From Histomonas meleagridis (lineage: Eukaryota; Parabasalia; Tritrichomonadida; Dientamoebidae), in the NCBI GenBank assembly GCA_020186115.1, contig WSYJ01000186.1, positions 930,001 to 994,000 of the forward strand: DNA of 64,000 nucleotides. The letters are read 5' to 3'. Position 1 is the stretch's first letter. Each line of letters starts with the position of its first letter. Shown piece by piece: positions 48,714 to 57,669 of this stretch. The translations under genes and the position numbers were made by a program. The notes beneath the pieces are model-generated. The model saw nothing but the letters and a program-made list of their open reading frames with translations, had not been told where the DNA came from and searched no databases.

Positions 48714-48868
48714 TGGAAGCTGTCAGTATTTAACTTTTTGTTAGGTTTATAACACAAAAAATTTTTTCTGTGGGCTAATTAGATGATCGTTTTTTCTTGA
48801 ATATTTGAGAAATTAATAAAAATTCTTTTCAGAAATTTGTTTTAAAATACGTTAACACCCAGTCAAAA

Positions 48869-51523
48869 ATGAGCAAACCAAAGATTTTACCCATCGATTT
48901 CTTCGAAAAAACAAAACTTTCTTGTTTTGATTTCGTGAATTATCAAATGGACAAAATACCAGTAAAAGAAGATTTGATTCCGCAAATTTCAAAAGCAAAA
49001 TTTTGTCAATGCCAATTAAAATCTCTTCCTATAGGTTTATCATCTTATAAAAATATCAACTCATTAGATTTATCCAACAATGTTTTCGAGGATATTGACA
49101 AAGAAAACATATCGAACTATCCAAACCTTCAAACTTTAGATCTTAGTTTTAACAAGATTGAACGTATTGGATGTCAGCTCCCGAATATACTAACCACATT
49201 AGATTTATCATTTAACATTGGAATTGATATAGAATCAATTTGGAATTTAAAATGTCCAAGATTAGAAATACTCAAGCTTGCTAATTGCAAAATCGAAAAG
49301 ATACCAGAAAGAGAACCGTCTTGGAAAAGTACAATCCGAATCATTTCATTAGAATGCAATTTTATTCAATCCATTCCAAAATCATTTTCATGTTTCCAAA
49401 AGCTAGAAGAAGTTTCATTATTTGGAAACGATCTTACAGAGATTGATTTTCCACAACTTTCTCATCCACTACGTATTTTAAATTTAGGAATGAACAATGC
49501 TGAATCTATTTGTAATTTAACTCCATCACAAACTCTTATGTTAAATTCTTGTTTATTTAAAGATTTCCCTCTTAGTGTTATTGAATTTGAAAGTTTTAGG
49601 TATATATCTCTTATTAATAATAACATTTCTGAAATTGATTTTGTAATTCCTTCTAATCTTTCAATTCTTGATCTTTCTAAGAATAAAATTACAAAGTTAT
49701 CACATAAGTTCATTTCTTCTTGTCAAAATCTAACAATAATAAATTTATCTCATAATCAAATCCAAAGTATTGAAAATTGTTTTCCTGATAATCTTCACTT
49801 TACCCAAATAATATTATCCAATAATAAGCTTGAATCTTTGCCACCAAGTATGTTGAAATCTAAAACACTTGAAAAACTAATATTAAATAATAACAAACTT
49901 AAGTCAATACCCGAGTTTAATTCACATTTGATCCGTGAACTTAACTTATCATTTAATGAGCTTGATGAACTTCCTGATTGTTTTGCAAACTGCTCGTTTT
50001 TGGTGACCGTTAACCTATCGTCGAATAATTTGAAAGATTTACCTCACTCTCTATCATCTGCAAGACGAATTCAAGATTTATATTTAAACAACAACAAATT
50101 TGAAAAAGTACCCAAAGTTGTTATGTCTTTTCCATCCATCCGTACATTATGTCTCTCAGGGAATAATTTAACATCACTTCCAGCATGTTTATCATCATTT
50201 TTCTTTTTGAAGACAATTGATGTCTCTAATAATCATTTAGAATCATTACCTACAGCTATTCAAGACATTAGTACATTACGTTTTTTAAACTTATCACATA
50301 ATTTAATTAATGAAATTCCGATTAATTATAAGTTTCCTAAATCACTTTATTTATTAGATTTATCATATAATTTACTTAAAAAGTTCGAAAGCATTGAATT
50401 GCCATCAATAATATCATTAATATTAGATAATAATTTACTTGAAACGTTTTCAATCATTAATATTAATTCGACATTACATTTTTTATCATTATCAACAAAT
50501 AAATTAACATGTTCATTAGAAACAATTATAAATCCATTTGAAAACTTTCTGAATTTTGAATTTTTAGAAATATTTAATAATTCATTATCATCATTTAATA
50601 TAACAAATAAAAATAATCGACTTAAAGTCATAACAAATGAAAATATAATTACAAAAGGTTCTTATGGAATTGGTTATTCATCAACAGTTGGCTTACGTCA
50701 AACAATGGAAGATAACTTCACAATATATAATGATAACAACTTTTCACTCTTCGGTATATTCGATGGTCATGCAGGCTCTAACACGTCATATTTAGCCAGC
50801 GAAATGATGTTAACAGAAGTCAAAAGTTTAATCCGCACCAAAAATGAACAAAAGTTTTCCGATTGTTTCGAACATATTCAAAACGAAGTTAAATCACAAA
50901 ATTTAATCGATGGATGTACAGCAGCAGTAACATTTGTATATGATAACATATGTTATATAGGTTCAATTGGTGATTCCCGAATTTTACGGATAAAGAAAAA
51001 TGGTTTTGAACAAATAACTAAAGATCAAAAGGCAACAATTAAACATGAATATAATCGATTAAAACGATTATTATTGGGTGTAATCGATGGAAGAGTTAAA
51101 CGGAAATTAGCTTTGTCAAGAGCAATTGGTGACTTATGGTGTGGCGATGGATTATTCATTAAGCCGAAAGTGAAAAGTTATCAAATCGATGATGAAGAAA
51201 TTGGTTTAATCGTAGCATGCGATGGAGTTTGGGATGTGTTAACAAATGAAGAAGCATATAAAATATTTGTGAACGCAAAAAGTCCTCAAGACGCTGCAAC
51301 GTCATTAAAGAATGCTGCAATTGCTAATGGAAGTATGGATAACGTGAGCGTTATAGTGGTGTTCTTCCATCCTGAAGCAAAGTATTCGGGTGTATGCTAT
51401 TGCAATGAAATAGAAAAATTGCCGCTGGTGCCAGAAATAGAATCAAATGATGACGAGCCATTTCATACAAATAGAAGCGCTACAATTGGTGTGGCAACTT
51501 TACAGAGAAGAAGAAGAAGATAA
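48869..51523 (+). CDS. LRR-PP2C protein phosphatase
   Basis: 884 residues. Residues about 40-580 are some 20 leucine-rich repeats (LQTLDLSFNKIERIG, LEKLILNNNKLKSIPEF, LRFLNLSHNLINEIP). The C-terminal PP2C (PPM) phosphatase domain runs from about 600 to 830 with its metal-binding motifs: VGLRQTMEDNF, FGIFDGHAGS, DGCTAAVTF, GSIGDSRIL, LSRAIGDLW, ACDGVWDVL and MDNVSVIVV. All acidic residues that hold the two Mn/Mg ions are present. It combines substrate-docking LRRs with a phosphatase, as in PHLPP and the LRR-PP2C parts of fungal adenylyl cyclases. A short Arg-rich tail ends the protein. Confidence 0.93.
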   Translation: MSKPKILPIDFFEKTKLSCFDFVNYQMDKIPVKEDLIPQISKAKFCQCQLKSLPIGLSSYKNINSLDLSNNVFEDIDKENISNYPNLQTLDLSFNKIERIGCQLPNILTTLDLSFNIGIDIESIWNLKCPRLEILKLANCKIEKIPEREPSWKSTIRIISLECNFIQSIPKSFSCFQKLEEVSLFGNDLTEIDFPQLSHPLRILNLGMNNAESICNLTPSQTLMLNSCLFKDFPLSVIEFESFRYISLINNNISEIDFVIPSNLSILDLSKNKITKLSHKFISSCQNLTIINLSHNQIQSIENCFPDNLHFTQIILSNNKLESLPPSMLKSKTLEKLILNNNKLKSIPEFNSHLIRELNLSFNELDELPDCFANCSFLVTVNLSSNNLKDLPHSLSSARRIQDLYLNNNKFEKVPKVVMSFPSIRTLCLSGNNLTSLPACLSSFFFLKTIDVSNNHLESLPTAIQDISTLRFLNLSHNLINEIPINYKFPKSLYLLDLSYNLLKKFESIELPSIISLILDNNLLETFSIININSTLHFLSLSTNKLTCSLETIINPFENFLNFEFLEIFNNSLSSFNITNKNNRLKVITNENIITKGSYGIGYSSTVGLRQTMEDNFTIYNDNNFSLFGIFDGHAGSNTSYLASEMMLTEVKSLIRTKNEQKFSDCFEHIQNEVKSQNLIDGCTAAVTFVYDNICYIGSIGDSRILRIKKNGFEQITKDQKATIKHEYNRLKRLLLGVIDGRVKRKLALSRAIGDLWCGDGLFIKPKVKSYQIDDEEIGLIVACDGVWDVLTNEEAYKIFVNAKSPQDAATSLKNAAIANGSMDNVSVIVVFFHPEAKYSGVCYCNEIEKLPLVPEIESNDDEPFHTNRSATIGVATLQRRRRR

Positions 51524-51711
51524 CAATTGGATACTTCTGAAAAATTTGCGTGTGATGTTGTTAATAAATTTGTTGGTATTATATTTTGTTTGTTCTAAAT
51601 TTAAATGTCTGAAAAAAATTTATCACAAACATTTGATATCTGAATTCTTCAAGAATTAATATTTTTCAACATTTGATATCTGAAAAAAAGAAAATGAATT
51701 TTTGAAAAAAT

Positions 51712-51782
51712 TGCATCGCCCGGGAATCGGACCCGGACCCCCAGCTTGGCAAGCTGAAATTCTACCATTAGACCAGCGATGC
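51712..51782 (-). tRNA. tRNA-Gly, anticodon GCC
   Basis: A 71-base cloverleaf on the minus strand: acceptor GCATCGC paired with GCGATGC, anticodon arm TCAGC-TTGCCAA-GCTGG and T arm CCGGG-TCCGATT-CCCGG. Anticodon GCC reads GGC and GGU. It lies between the LRR-PP2C gene and the LisH-like gene. No retrotransposon or duplication adjoins it. Confidence 0.95.
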
Positions 51783-51861
51783 TTACACTAACAAAAATTT
51801 TTGAATATACAAAATTATACAATAATAAATAATATGAACGTTTAAAATTTATCCATTTTAA

Positions 51862-52368
51862 ATGGAAGCAAATACAAAAAAAAAAGTAATTTCTAAAATG
51901 AAGGAAAATGGAATAATTAATCATATAAGAGCACATTATATTTCTTTGATCTCGCAAGCTTCACAAGGTGAAGATAATATTCTTAAATCATATCCTAACT
52001 TAAAGAAAACAATTTCATATAAAATTGCAACAATGATTGTTTTTCAATATTTAAAAGAAAAATCAATGAAATTTTCACTTAATTCAGCGGAATCAGAGAT
52101 TAATAATTCAACTGATTTTAAAAATGAATCTATAATAAAACAATTGGGAATAAACACAGAAGGCGTATGGGTCCATGAGCTAATTACTGATTGCAACCTA
52201 AACAAATCAGAAATATTAGAGAAAAATCAATCATTTAATGATGAAAAAATTAATGAATTTAATGATGAATCATTAAACTCAATGTCTTCTGACGAGTTCG
52301 CTTTTGAAACAGATCAAATAGAGTTTTCGGATATATCTTCTAATGAAACAAAAATGGATTCCATCTGA
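51862..52368 (+). CDS. LisH-like small protein
   Basis: 168 residues ending in TGA. Residues about 20-75 fit a LisH-type dimerisation motif: KTISYKIATMIVFQYLKEKS followed by MKFSLNSAESEI, as in FOP/FOPNL and OFD1-like basal-body proteins. The second half is acidic and low in complexity (NDEKINEFNDESLNSMSSDE). In a flagellate a centrosomal or basal-body role is plausible, but this is inferred from the motif alone. Confidence 0.5.
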   Translation: MEANTKKKVISKMKENGIINHIRAHYISLISQASQGEDNILKSYPNLKKTISYKIATMIVFQYLKEKSMKFSLNSAESEINNSTDFKNESIIKQLGINTEGVWVHELITDCNLNKSEILEKNQSFNDEKINEFNDESLNSMSSDEFAFETDQIEFSDISSNETKMDSI

Positions 52369-52799
52369 ATGATAATATTACTGTTATGAATAAATAATGA
52401 AACTAAATTAAACCCAAAGCATTTAAATGTGCTGTTATCTGTATTGTTTTTTGTGTTTGGTTTATAATTGAAAAAGTGTATAAAGCAGATGCTGAATTAA
52501 AAGTTTTTCTTGTTTTTTGACATATTTTAAGCTTAACTTACTACAATAAATAACCCATTAACATTTTTGCAAATTTTCATTTATTTACAAACACAAGAAT
52601 CTAATTGTGTTCTTTCACAATCCTATAAAAATAAGTACTTGAAGAAAATAATTAAAAATAAAAATAAAAATTCGATTTATTTTATTCATCATAATACATA
52701 AGATGAAATATTTGGAAATATTTGAATTAGAAACTTTAAAACAAAATAAAAGACAGTGTTGATGCTTTATTTCGGAATAATTCACTGATATTTATGAGG
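52369..52799. other. Intergenic stretch, no gene seen
   Basis: About 430 AT-rich bases after the LisH-like gene. No gene or RNA was recognised. Confidence 0.45.
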
Positions 52800-52819
52800 A
52801 GCTATCAAAGAATATATTA

Positions 52820-53330
52820 AAGAAGTAGTTAACAAATGAATCTGCTAAAATAATTCCAAATGATGAAATCAAAAAACTTCAAGAAAGATCATCACAAGCA
52901 GATTTTAATTTTAATCAAAAAATTAAACCATCACTTTATTAAAGACATGAATTTATCAATCAATGTAACATTTCATTAATTGGTTATGCTGCATTTTTTG
53001 GATTAGTTAAATGTTATAAGCATTTACTTATGAACAAAGCAGAAGAATTTATATACAAAAAAATATGCAGTTGCTGTAGGAAATGAAGAAATCAATCAGA
53101 ATTTAGAGATGCGTATGAAACAGCGAATGAATTCCATCGAAATGATGTTTATTTTTTTTTTATGAAAAAATCATAAAAGTTGGGTGTATTTCAACAAAGA
53201 TGTGATTATTATTACATCTATCAAAACAGGAAATATTTTCATTTCCTGTTGTTTTTATAAAATTAATCCAAATTCATTAAATCTTTTCGAAATTCCGACT
53301 GTTTCACGTAATAAAGAACCTTTAAATATT
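52820..53330 (+). pseudogene. Relic of a DUF3447 ankyrin gene
   Basis: Fragments in shifting frames match the long block of the 10-kb and 57.7-kb genes: SAKIIPNDEIKKLQERSSQA, DFNFNQKIKPSLY (then a stop in place of a residue), CNISLIGYAAFFGLVKCYKH, and traces of AVGNEE. Several stops and frameshifts; the ankyrin units downstream are absent. A decayed copy. Confidence 0.7.
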
Positions 53331-53492
53331 TAATTACAGAAAATATTATTAAAATCAATAAGAAAAGAAGCAAATGTCCAATGGAATTTGTTGCTATTTT
53401 CCATTTATATCAAAAATTATACTCAAAACCTTTTAAATAAAACAAATTTAATTATAACTTATTTTGTTTATGAAACCATTTTAAAATATCTT

Positions 53493-55046
53493 TTAGTTTC
53501 TCCTTTCGCGATAGTTTCTTTGGACATTTCTGTTAGTCCTGAATCTAAAATTGTTTCTTCCGCCATTATTCCTATTGTTATAGTTATTGTTTCTATTGTT
53601 ACCATTATAAGTGTTATAATTGTTTCTATTACCATTATTCCTATTGTAATTGTTGTAGTTATTTCGATTGCTTTCTCTCCTTCCGTTATATGGCCGAGTG
53701 AACTTTTTCACATTCTTCTTAACCCATGAAGGCCTTGCCTTAAATTTCGTTGTCAGTGGATTTGTTCCTAACAATAAATGACAAATCTTATTAATATTCG
53801 CACCAGTTTTCTGTGCACGAATACAATTCTTCATATCTTTACGTTTTTGTTCTGATTCTTCTTCATTTGTCGTTTTCCTACTTCTGATCTCATTGAACCT
53901 AATACCATATTGATCACCGAATGCGACTGCCAACTGGAGTAAGTTCTCAAGACGTTCACGAAATTCGTTTTGCTTTTCTTGATCTTCGTTTACATCATCG
54001 GCTTCATCAGGCTGCCCCGTCCTAACAAGAACGGTTCCTATCAATTTTGAGGCAGCACTACTGAATTTTTGAGCAAGACGATAGAAAGCAAACAAAGTCG
54101 CTTCAGCAAGAGTGAAATTCACCGCTTCATCGGTGCTCTTTGGTAATTTCAGGAAAACCCTGTTGTAAACTTCGTTGATGAGTTCCTCACCTTCAACGTC
54201 ACGCGCGACGTCAGCAATCTTCTGAATAACGGCAATTTTGACCTCGATTGGAAGAGACTCATATTTGGGCATGACGCGCTTCGTAAGAATGTTTAATAAT
54301 TTGGTAGTGGAATAATTGCCAATTGTACGAGTGAAATGAAGAATTTGAACCATAAGATTGTTAACAACTTCATCAAAATTGGATTCAAGTGAGTTGTCGA
54401 GAAGCTCAAGAAGCTCATCAATTAATGGTTGAGATTGCTCTTCAGAAATTAATTTCTTATTCTTACCATACAATCTTAAACCTTCAACAACACAAGACTT
54501 GAGCGCAATTTGAATTACTTCAAGAAGCTCTGGAACTGTTTCTTCTGTGAATTTGATTTTATCACGGATATAACCAACCATTTTACATTGAGACTCTGGT
54601 TTTAGTTTTGATAGAGATTTGGAAAAGATTGATTTGAATTCTTCGTCTGTTTCTAAGCGCTCTATGACAACAGGTTCAACAAATTCAACAATTTTCTCAT
54701 TAGTATCGCCAAGCGCATTTAATAAAACCGAAATTACTGCCGCTTTGTCATCATTATAGAATTTAACAATTCCTTTTATAGCCGTTAACCTAACATTGTC
54801 ATCATCATCTTTTGAAAGCTCAACCATTGATGAAACGGCAACATTTATTTGTTTTGGGAATTTTTCTGCAAACCTAGGGATAAGCTGTGCTGAAAGACGC
54901 CTTACTTGAATATCTGATTTTGCTGAAGCACCTGCAAGCAAGAGCTTGAAATCATTTTCAGCAGGAGAATCTGTTCCACCCATTTTTTCATTACAATCAA
55001 TAAGCATATTAGCAGTCACATTGACAGCTTTCCCTTTTGGCGGCAT
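53493..55046 (-). CDS. API5-like protein (apoptosis inhibitor 5 / AAC-11 family)
   Basis: About 517 residues from the ATG at 55046; a GTG four codons upstream is not a plausible start. N-terminal and central HEAT-like helical repeats match API5: RRLSAQLIPRFAEKFPKQIN, DDNVRLTAIKGIVKFY, LAEATLFAFYRLAQKFSSAA. The conserved late segment KICHLLLGTNPLTTKF is present, followed by SWVKK. The C-terminus is Asn/Arg/Gly-rich (RNNYNNYNRNNGNRNN type), taking the place of the RGG-like tail of animal API5. API5 is a nuclear scaffold linked to mRNA export and THO/TREX. GGCGGTTAAT lies in inverse orientation just upstream. Confidence 0.82.
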   Translation of the reverse strand: MPPKGKAVNVTANMLIDCNEKMGGTDSPAENDFKLLLAGASAKSDIQVRRLSAQLIPRFAEKFPKQINVAVSSMVELSKDDDDNVRLTAIKGIVKFYNDDKAAVISVLLNALGDTNEKIVEFVEPVVIERLETDEEFKSIFSKSLSKLKPESQCKMVGYIRDKIKFTEETVPELLEVIQIALKSCVVEGLRLYGKNKKLISEEQSQPLIDELLELLDNSLESNFDEVVNNLMVQILHFTRTIGNYSTTKLLNILTKRVMPKYESLPIEVKIAVIQKIADVARDVEGEELINEVYNRVFLKLPKSTDEAVNFTLAEATLFAFYRLAQKFSSAASKLIGTVLVRTGQPDEADDVNEDQEKQNEFRERLENLLQLAVAFGDQYGIRFNEIRSRKTTNEEESEQKRKDMKNCIRAQKTGANINKICHLLLGTNPLTTKFKARPSWVKKNVKKFTRPYNGRRESNRNNYNNYNRNNGNRNNYNTYNGNNRNNNYNNRNNGGRNNFRFRTNRNVQRNYRERRN

Positions 55047-55722
55047 TAAATTGGTCACATTTGGCGGTTAATCGTTTAAACGGCTTAGTGGCGGGGATAC
55101 ACATTTCGAAATTATAATTATTAATTATTATAATATCATTTATCAATTTTTAATTACATGACTTTTTATGAAGGACTTTACTTATAACTTCTTAAATTTA
55201 ATACTAATCACTTCAAATTATTTATAATACATTTGTCATTGACTCATTGGACATAACTGAGACATCCTTACATGGTTGAGTGTTTGGTGATTTTTTGCTG
55301 ATTTTCTTTGTAAAAAGTGGGATTTAATTTTTTAACTTTTTTGCTTGCATAATTGCAAGATAAATAATACTGAGAAAATTACAGAAATATTTAACATGTT
55401 GTGAGAGAGCGAAAGTCGTTTGTGAAGATATTCATGTAATAAGAATTATCAAAAGATGATTTTGCATTATCATTTTCTTACACTCATATAACTTTTGTTT
55501 CTTAATGTCAAATAATATAAAAAACTACAAATGTTGTGATAATGTTAAAATTCACATTATTATTCATTTGATTAAAATAATAATATTTATTGAGGGGTAC
55601 AAGCTTAGCATAGGTCGTTAATGAGTGCAAAGTAAATTACGTACTTATAAGTTTTTTTAAAAAAATTACTGCCCAAAACATTTTTTCTTGTTTGCATACG
55701 ACATGTGATGTTAAATATATTC
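55047..55722. other. Divergent intergenic region, API5 / Rab6
   Basis: About 680 bases. The API5 side holds GCGGTTA (55064-55070) and AAACGGCTTAG (55077-55087). The rest is AT-rich with no gene. Confidence 0.45.
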
Positions 55723-56298
55723 ATGATAACGAAGTGTAAAGTTGTATTTCTTGGTGCAGCTGGCACAGGTAAAACTTCACTTATCAGTAGGTTTATGACC
55801 AGTAGCTTCGATAAAGATTATTCATCAACTGTTGGTATCGATTTTTTTGCAAAACCTATTCAAATCAGAGATCATACTGTTGATCTTCAAATATGGGATA
55901 CTGCTGGTCAGGAAAGATTTAAGTCTTTAATACCTTCTTATATCAGAGATTCAAATATTGCTGTTATTGTATACGACGTATCCGATCCAAACACATTTGA
56001 GGAAGCGAAAGTGTGGCATAAAACAGTTATTAGTGAACGTGGTAATGATGCAATATGTATATTTGTTGGAAATAAAAACGATCTCGAAAGCAAAGTTCTA
56101 CATGAAAAAGTTACAGAATTTACAAAGCCGTTGTCAATCCAAACAATAGAAACATCTGCAAAAACTGGCCAAAATGTGACCAGACTTTTTAAGTTGATAT
56201 GCGAATCGATTCCAGATATCTCGCGCCCTCAATCTGATCCAATCGTTGTTGTTGATGATGCAAAAGTACCTGCAAATTCAAATCAGTGCAGTTGTTAA
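55723..56298 (+). CDS. Rab6-family GTPase
   Basis: 191 residues from the ATG at 55723 (MITKCKVVFLGAAGTGKTSL); an alternative ATG at 55708 is in frame, but the family starts close to the first strand and TCATG here resembles an initiator. P-loop GAAGTGKTS, switch I STVGIDFFAK, G3 WDTAGQERFKSLIPSYIRDS, G4 GNKND and G5 ETSAKTG. The RSLIPSYIRDS-like block after G3 is the Rab6 subfamily signature. C-terminus QCSC with two prenylated cysteines. Role: Golgi and retrograde traffic. Confidence 0.9.
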   Translation: MITKCKVVFLGAAGTGKTSLISRFMTSSFDKDYSSTVGIDFFAKPIQIRDHTVDLQIWDTAGQERFKSLIPSYIRDSNIAVIVYDVSDPNTFEEAKVWHKTVISERGNDAICIFVGNKNDLESKVLHEKVTEFTKPLSIQTIETSAKTGQNVTRLFKLICESIPDISRPQSDPIVVVDDAKVPANSNQCSC

Positions 56299-56714
56299 AG
56301 TATTTATAGATTTTTTTTTTATCTTTTTAATTAAAATTTCGCTATTTTATCCCCTATTCCAATGTTTATTGCAGATTTGCACACCTTTAGCCATTTAATA
56401 AAAACAAATATTTGTTGAATTAATATTGAGCAATTCATGTATTTTTATTTAATATTTATTCTGTTTAGCTATAAGCAGAGCATAAGTATTTATGTGGTAT
56501 TCTTTTGTGATTCTTTATGCTTAATGAGATAGCTTGAACTTAAACGTCATCATCAAGACGAAACGAATTCCACTTTTTGAGCTAATAAACGCAATTATTT
56601 ATTTGAAAAAAATGACATTTACGGTTTACGTTCATAACCGAAATTTAAGTTTCAAAGTTGAAAAAAATCTCATGCAAAGGAATTAACAAAAGCTATGAGA
56701 GGCACCATTCTTTT
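56299..56714. other. Convergent spacer Rab6 / RhoGDI
   Basis: About 415 AT-rich bases. Nothing recognised except short T-runs after the Rab6 stop. Confidence 0.45.
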
Positions 56715-57257
56715 TTATGCTTTTTCGATCTTAAACTTGGAATCAAATGAAAAGTATTTGTTATCCCTTTCATCTTTGATGGTGTTAACAACCTTGTATT
56801 CACCACGTGTCATCTTGCCAACAGGGACTTCACATTCGTCAAGAACCTTAGTGATTGGAGCAATTGTTGGTGGGTATGAACCAATTTCGAAACTTGCCTC
56901 TTGCTTGGCCAACATCTTCTTAGCCTTTGTCTCAAATGTAATACCAAGAACAATATCGTGGTGAACAAGGATTGTGACTTCATAGTGGAAAGTTTGGCCT
57001 TCTTTGAGGACATATCCATTCTTTTTAAGATCATTTAATTGGTCCTTGTCTTCTAAGTTGTATGTATAGGTATTTCCACCGTGGATAACAACTTTGAATT
57101 CTTTTGCAATGACAAGACGTGGATCATCTTTTGGAGAAGCAAGAGATAAATCGCCACCAGCAGCATCACCGAGGAGAGATTCCTTCCATTTACGAACACT
57201 TTCATCCTCATCTTCGCGATCAAGGAATTTTTGGACGGAGTTTTCTTGTTCAGTCAT
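56715..57257 (-). CDS. Rho GDP-dissociation inhibitor
   Basis: 180 residues from the ATG at 57257; the frame extends one more codon only as GTG. The acidic N-terminal helix region DEDESVRKWKESLLG is the family's Rho-switch-binding segment. The immunoglobulin-like domain follows: DPRLVIAKEFKVVIHG, LKEGQTFHYEVTILVHHDIV, GSYPPTIAPI, PVGKMTRGEYKV and NKYFSFDSKFKI. It extracts prenylated Rho/Rac GTPases from membranes and keeps them soluble. Inr-like TTTCATTTGTG abuts the ATG, with ACGGTTA in reverse orientation just upstream. Confidence 0.92.
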   Translation of the reverse strand: MTEQENSVQKFLDREDEDESVRKWKESLLGDAAGGDLSLASPKDDPRLVIAKEFKVVIHGGNTYTYNLEDKDQLNDLKKNGYVLKEGQTFHYEVTILVHHDIVLGITFETKAKKMLAKQEASFEIGSYPPTIAPITKVLDECEVPVGKMTRGEYKVVNTIKDERDNKYFSFDSKFKIEKA

Positions 57258-57276
57258 CACAAATGAAAAACGGTTA
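57255..57276 (-). promoter_or_regulatory. Inr and inverted M3-like motif of the RhoGDI gene
   Basis: Gene-strand order: TAACCGT (inverse of ACGGTTA, 57270-57276), then TTTCATTTGTG touching the ATG. Compact core promoter. Confidence 0.5.
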
Positions 57277-57669
57277 TTAATTGATTCAAAAAGTGGTGGT
57301 TATTAGACACAGAAAACAATATTAACCGTTTCGAATGTCATTTTGCCAGAATTCTGGCTGAAAAAATAGAAAGGGGTGCCCCAATAGTTCTTTATTATTA
57401 TAAACGACCGTTAAGAGGGACTAAAAGATTCTATTGTCGATGCACAGCAATTCCGACAACATTTAAACTTCCCAAAAAGACATAATTACACATAGCATAG
57501 AAATATATGTTTTGGTATAAATTTCGTATAAAATATATTATGGGATTCGAGTTCCTTTTTATCGAGTTTATTCATATGCTTTGTTACATATTAAATAATG
57601 ATTTCTCCAAGATCGTTCTAAATCAGAATTAAGAATCATTTTGTCAAAGCCTTAGAAATCGGGATCAAC
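57277..57669. other. Intergenic region with a GC-richer hairpin-prone stretch
   Basis: About 390 bases. Between about 57370 and 57470 the sequence is less AT-rich and can form hairpins: GGGG-TG-CCCC near 57373, and TTGTCG...CGACAA at about 57435-57460. A small structured RNA is possible, but I recognise no known class. Confidence 0.35.

Noticed and set aside
50347-50631. Minus-strand frame inside the LRR-PP2C gene
   Set aside because: Antisense shadow of the repeat codons; the plus-strand gene is certain.
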